Positions 62,381-64,000 of a DNA stretch of 64,000 bases are shown here, piece by piece. Origin of the DNA: Lepidurus packardi (taxonomy: Eukaryota; Arthropoda; Branchiopoda; Notostraca; Triopsidae); assembly GCA_023053545.1 (NCBI GenBank), contig JAKZAN010000006.1, positions 3,353,001 to 3,417,000 of the forward strand, read 5' to 3'. The position numbers were made by a program, and so were the translations under genes. The notes under the pieces are model-generated. The model did no database searches. It worked only from the letters and a program-made list of their open reading frames with translations, and was not told the origin of the DNA. Every line of letters begins with the position of its first letter. The first letter of the stretch is position 1.

Positions 62381-62707
62381 AATTTAAAATACATCACTGT
62401 ACATAAAAACATATTTGTGGATCAACATAAATACATCAAATACATAATTGTTTCGTCTGCAATATCTGGTACGAAGACAAAAAGTTAAATGTGAAGTTTG
62501 CATTACACGTCAATGAGTAAGTGCGGGGGCAAAGAATTTAGAGGAATTTTCTTGCATGAGCCATTAGGACAGAAAGGGACCAGTAAACAAGGTGAAAAGA
62601 AACTTGCCTTGAGACTCGAGACTGATTTTGGATTTTGCTTTGAAGGTCAGCTTTGGAACTAACTTTCCTTCAAGCGACCAGCAGTTGGTCAGCGTCAGAA
62701 AACGTAA

Positions 62708-63127
62708 AGGCGTCCGTACACATTGGAAGCTTTAACGTAAGCTCCTTGCCGAAACTTCCTTCTCGATTGAAATTCCAATGTGGACGCGCTACAGGATTGG
62801 GAAAAAACGCTCCCTCTGGAGCTTCCTCGAAGATAAAAACATTTTATCTTTGGATTGGAAGTTTTTAATCCGCTGGGGCAGAGTCCCAACAACTTGAGAT
62901 GTGTACGCGTAACTTGGAAGTTTTCTAAATCGTCAGACAATCAGAATCGACCTTCACTTTCAGCGCGTTCGGTTCAAAAGTAAAATGGCTTCTAGAAGCG
63001 CTCCCTTGACTAAGGGATTAGGATCTCAGAGGCACAAACTGCCTAAACGATTACAGATTGGAATTTCAATCGGGAAGAAGTTCCGGGAAAGGACTTGCGC
63101 TAAAACTTCCAATGTGTACAGCCGCCT
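62708..63127. mobile_element. PIF/Harbinger-like MITE, 420 bp
   Basis: Long terminal inverted repeats of about 74 bp (62708-62781 and 63054-63127) are roughly 80 percent identical. The ends are AGGCG and CGCCT, and both arms contain GTACACATTGGAAG and GATTGAAATTCCAAT. The element is flanked on both sides by TAA, a 3-bp TWA duplication typical of PIF/Harbinger insertions. The centre has no coding capacity. The divergence between arms suggests an old copy. The superfamily call rests on the target duplication. Confidence 0.75.
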
Positions 63128-63307
63128 TAAATGGTATTAGACGAAAGTAGCAAAGGGAACTTCAAGAAACGTGTCAGTATGAAGCGCAATTGAAGGTTCT
63201 GTGCAGGGACGTAGCCAGGTATTTTCAAAAGGTACACAAATCCCTTTTCTGGGCCTATCCCCCCGTTCTTATAAGGACACAAATAATTACGTAACTTTTA
63301 TTGCAAC

Positions 63308-64000
63308 TTAACTAAACAGACCTCTGGCTTTACATGATTCATAATCATTAAGTAATTTTTGTACATCAATTTTAATATCCTGATGTATATGGAAGAGAGG
63401 GAGACCAGTAAGTCGCGTTTGGCCCGTTGTGTTTCGCAAGTTAGTTTTGATGCGGCGCAGGGCACTGAACGAGCGCTCGACAGTCGCAACACTAACTGGT
63501 AGACTTGCGAAAACTCCTATAAAAAGGACATTTGCCGGGTAGTAATTACTGCTAACTGATGATACAGTGTCAACAATTTTCTTTTGTACTTGGTCGAGCC
63601 TAACATCCTTCCACTTTACCGGCCATGATAAAGCTTGTTATTAAAAATCCTTGGAAGTAAACTGTGCCAGGTCCTTTCGAAAAGCTTCGTATATATCCTT
63701 GACAATTTGCCTTGCCTGTAGCGAATCTAGGTCAAGCATCTTCATCTTTGCAGGTGTAAAATACTGAGCTAAAAACTTCTGTCGCTTGTCCACTAGTTGG
63801 GTTTGTAGTTCGGAAACTATACGTGGTCCAAAAAATGAACAAAAACATTTCTTCGGTAGCACGTCTCTGGATTTTCTGCTGTTGCATTACTCCTTTTGTC
63901 GTGCTGCCACATATGGGGGCATAAACTCTTTGGAAACACTGAATCTGCCATTATCCTTGCTTCAGAGTAAAGTTCGTAAAACTTCTCGTCGGCGTCAGCT
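63308..64000 (-). mobile_element. Decayed hAT transposase, C-terminal part, running off the window
   Basis: Minus-strand reading near the end gives ASLPVSVATVERSFSALRRI and then KTNLRNTTGQTRLTGL before the stop at 63308. This is the hAT-family C-terminal dimerisation region as found in ZMYM/52K-repressor-like proteins. Upstream on the same strand lie the matching FYELYSEARIMADSVFPK, RSNATAENPETCYRRNVFVH and QTQLVDKRQKFLAQYFTP blocks. The frame is broken by two adjacent stops near 63640 and by at least one shift near 63820, so this copy is a plain DNA-transposon pseudogene. The 5' part and both termini are outside the window or not recognised. Confidence 0.85.

Overview
The window is nuclear DNA of an animal. 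Nearly every recognisable gene is split by short introns, mostly about 50-100 bp. I joined exons by reading frame, GT-AG sites and similarity to remembered human orthologues. A Vang-like (VANGL) planar polarity gene together with this compact intron style suggests an early-branching metazoan such as a sponge. That assignment is inference, and I cannot name the species.

The left half, about 3.6-43.6 kb, is gene-dense with alternating strands. In order: codanin-1 (CDAN1, -); DRAP1/NC2-alpha (+), head to head with CDAN1 across about 220 bp; a secreted heme peroxidase with an N-terminal clip-like domain (-); a membrane-anchored methyltransferase resembling the C-terminal domain of the ovothiol enzyme OvoA (+); LINS1 (+), only 57 bp after it; ZNRD2/SSSCA1 (+); DDX28 (-); DDX6/Me31B (+) with a candidate C/D snoRNA in an intron; an unrecognised secreted protein (-); a second unrecognised, acidic secreted protein (+); MRPS2 (-); RPS5 (+); SDR42E1 (-); VANGL (-); and a small protein with a hydrophobic tail (-). 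Most are housekeeping genes of chromatin and transcription (CDAN1, DRAP1), mRNA decay (DDX6), mitochondrial ribosome biogenesis (DDX28, MRPS2) and translation (RPS5). Human orthologues are remembered as unlinked, so the order carries no obvious pathway meaning.

The right part, about 43.7-63.3 kb, holds no gene I can support. It has simple repeats, short isolated ORFs, a duplicated hairpin repeat, a 420-bp PIF/Harbinger-like MITE and, running off the right edge, the C-terminal end of a decayed hAT transposase. A pogo/Tigger-like fragment lies at 39.2 kb and a MITE-like insertion lies inside a CDAN1 intron.

The most interesting items are an AT-AC U12-type intron in DRAP1, the intronic snoRNA of DDX6, the clip-peroxidase architecture, the free-standing OvoA-like methyltransferase packed against LINS1, and two TATA-promoter secreted proteins of unknown family. 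I saw no convincing retrovirus-like element, CRISPR array or tRNA gene.
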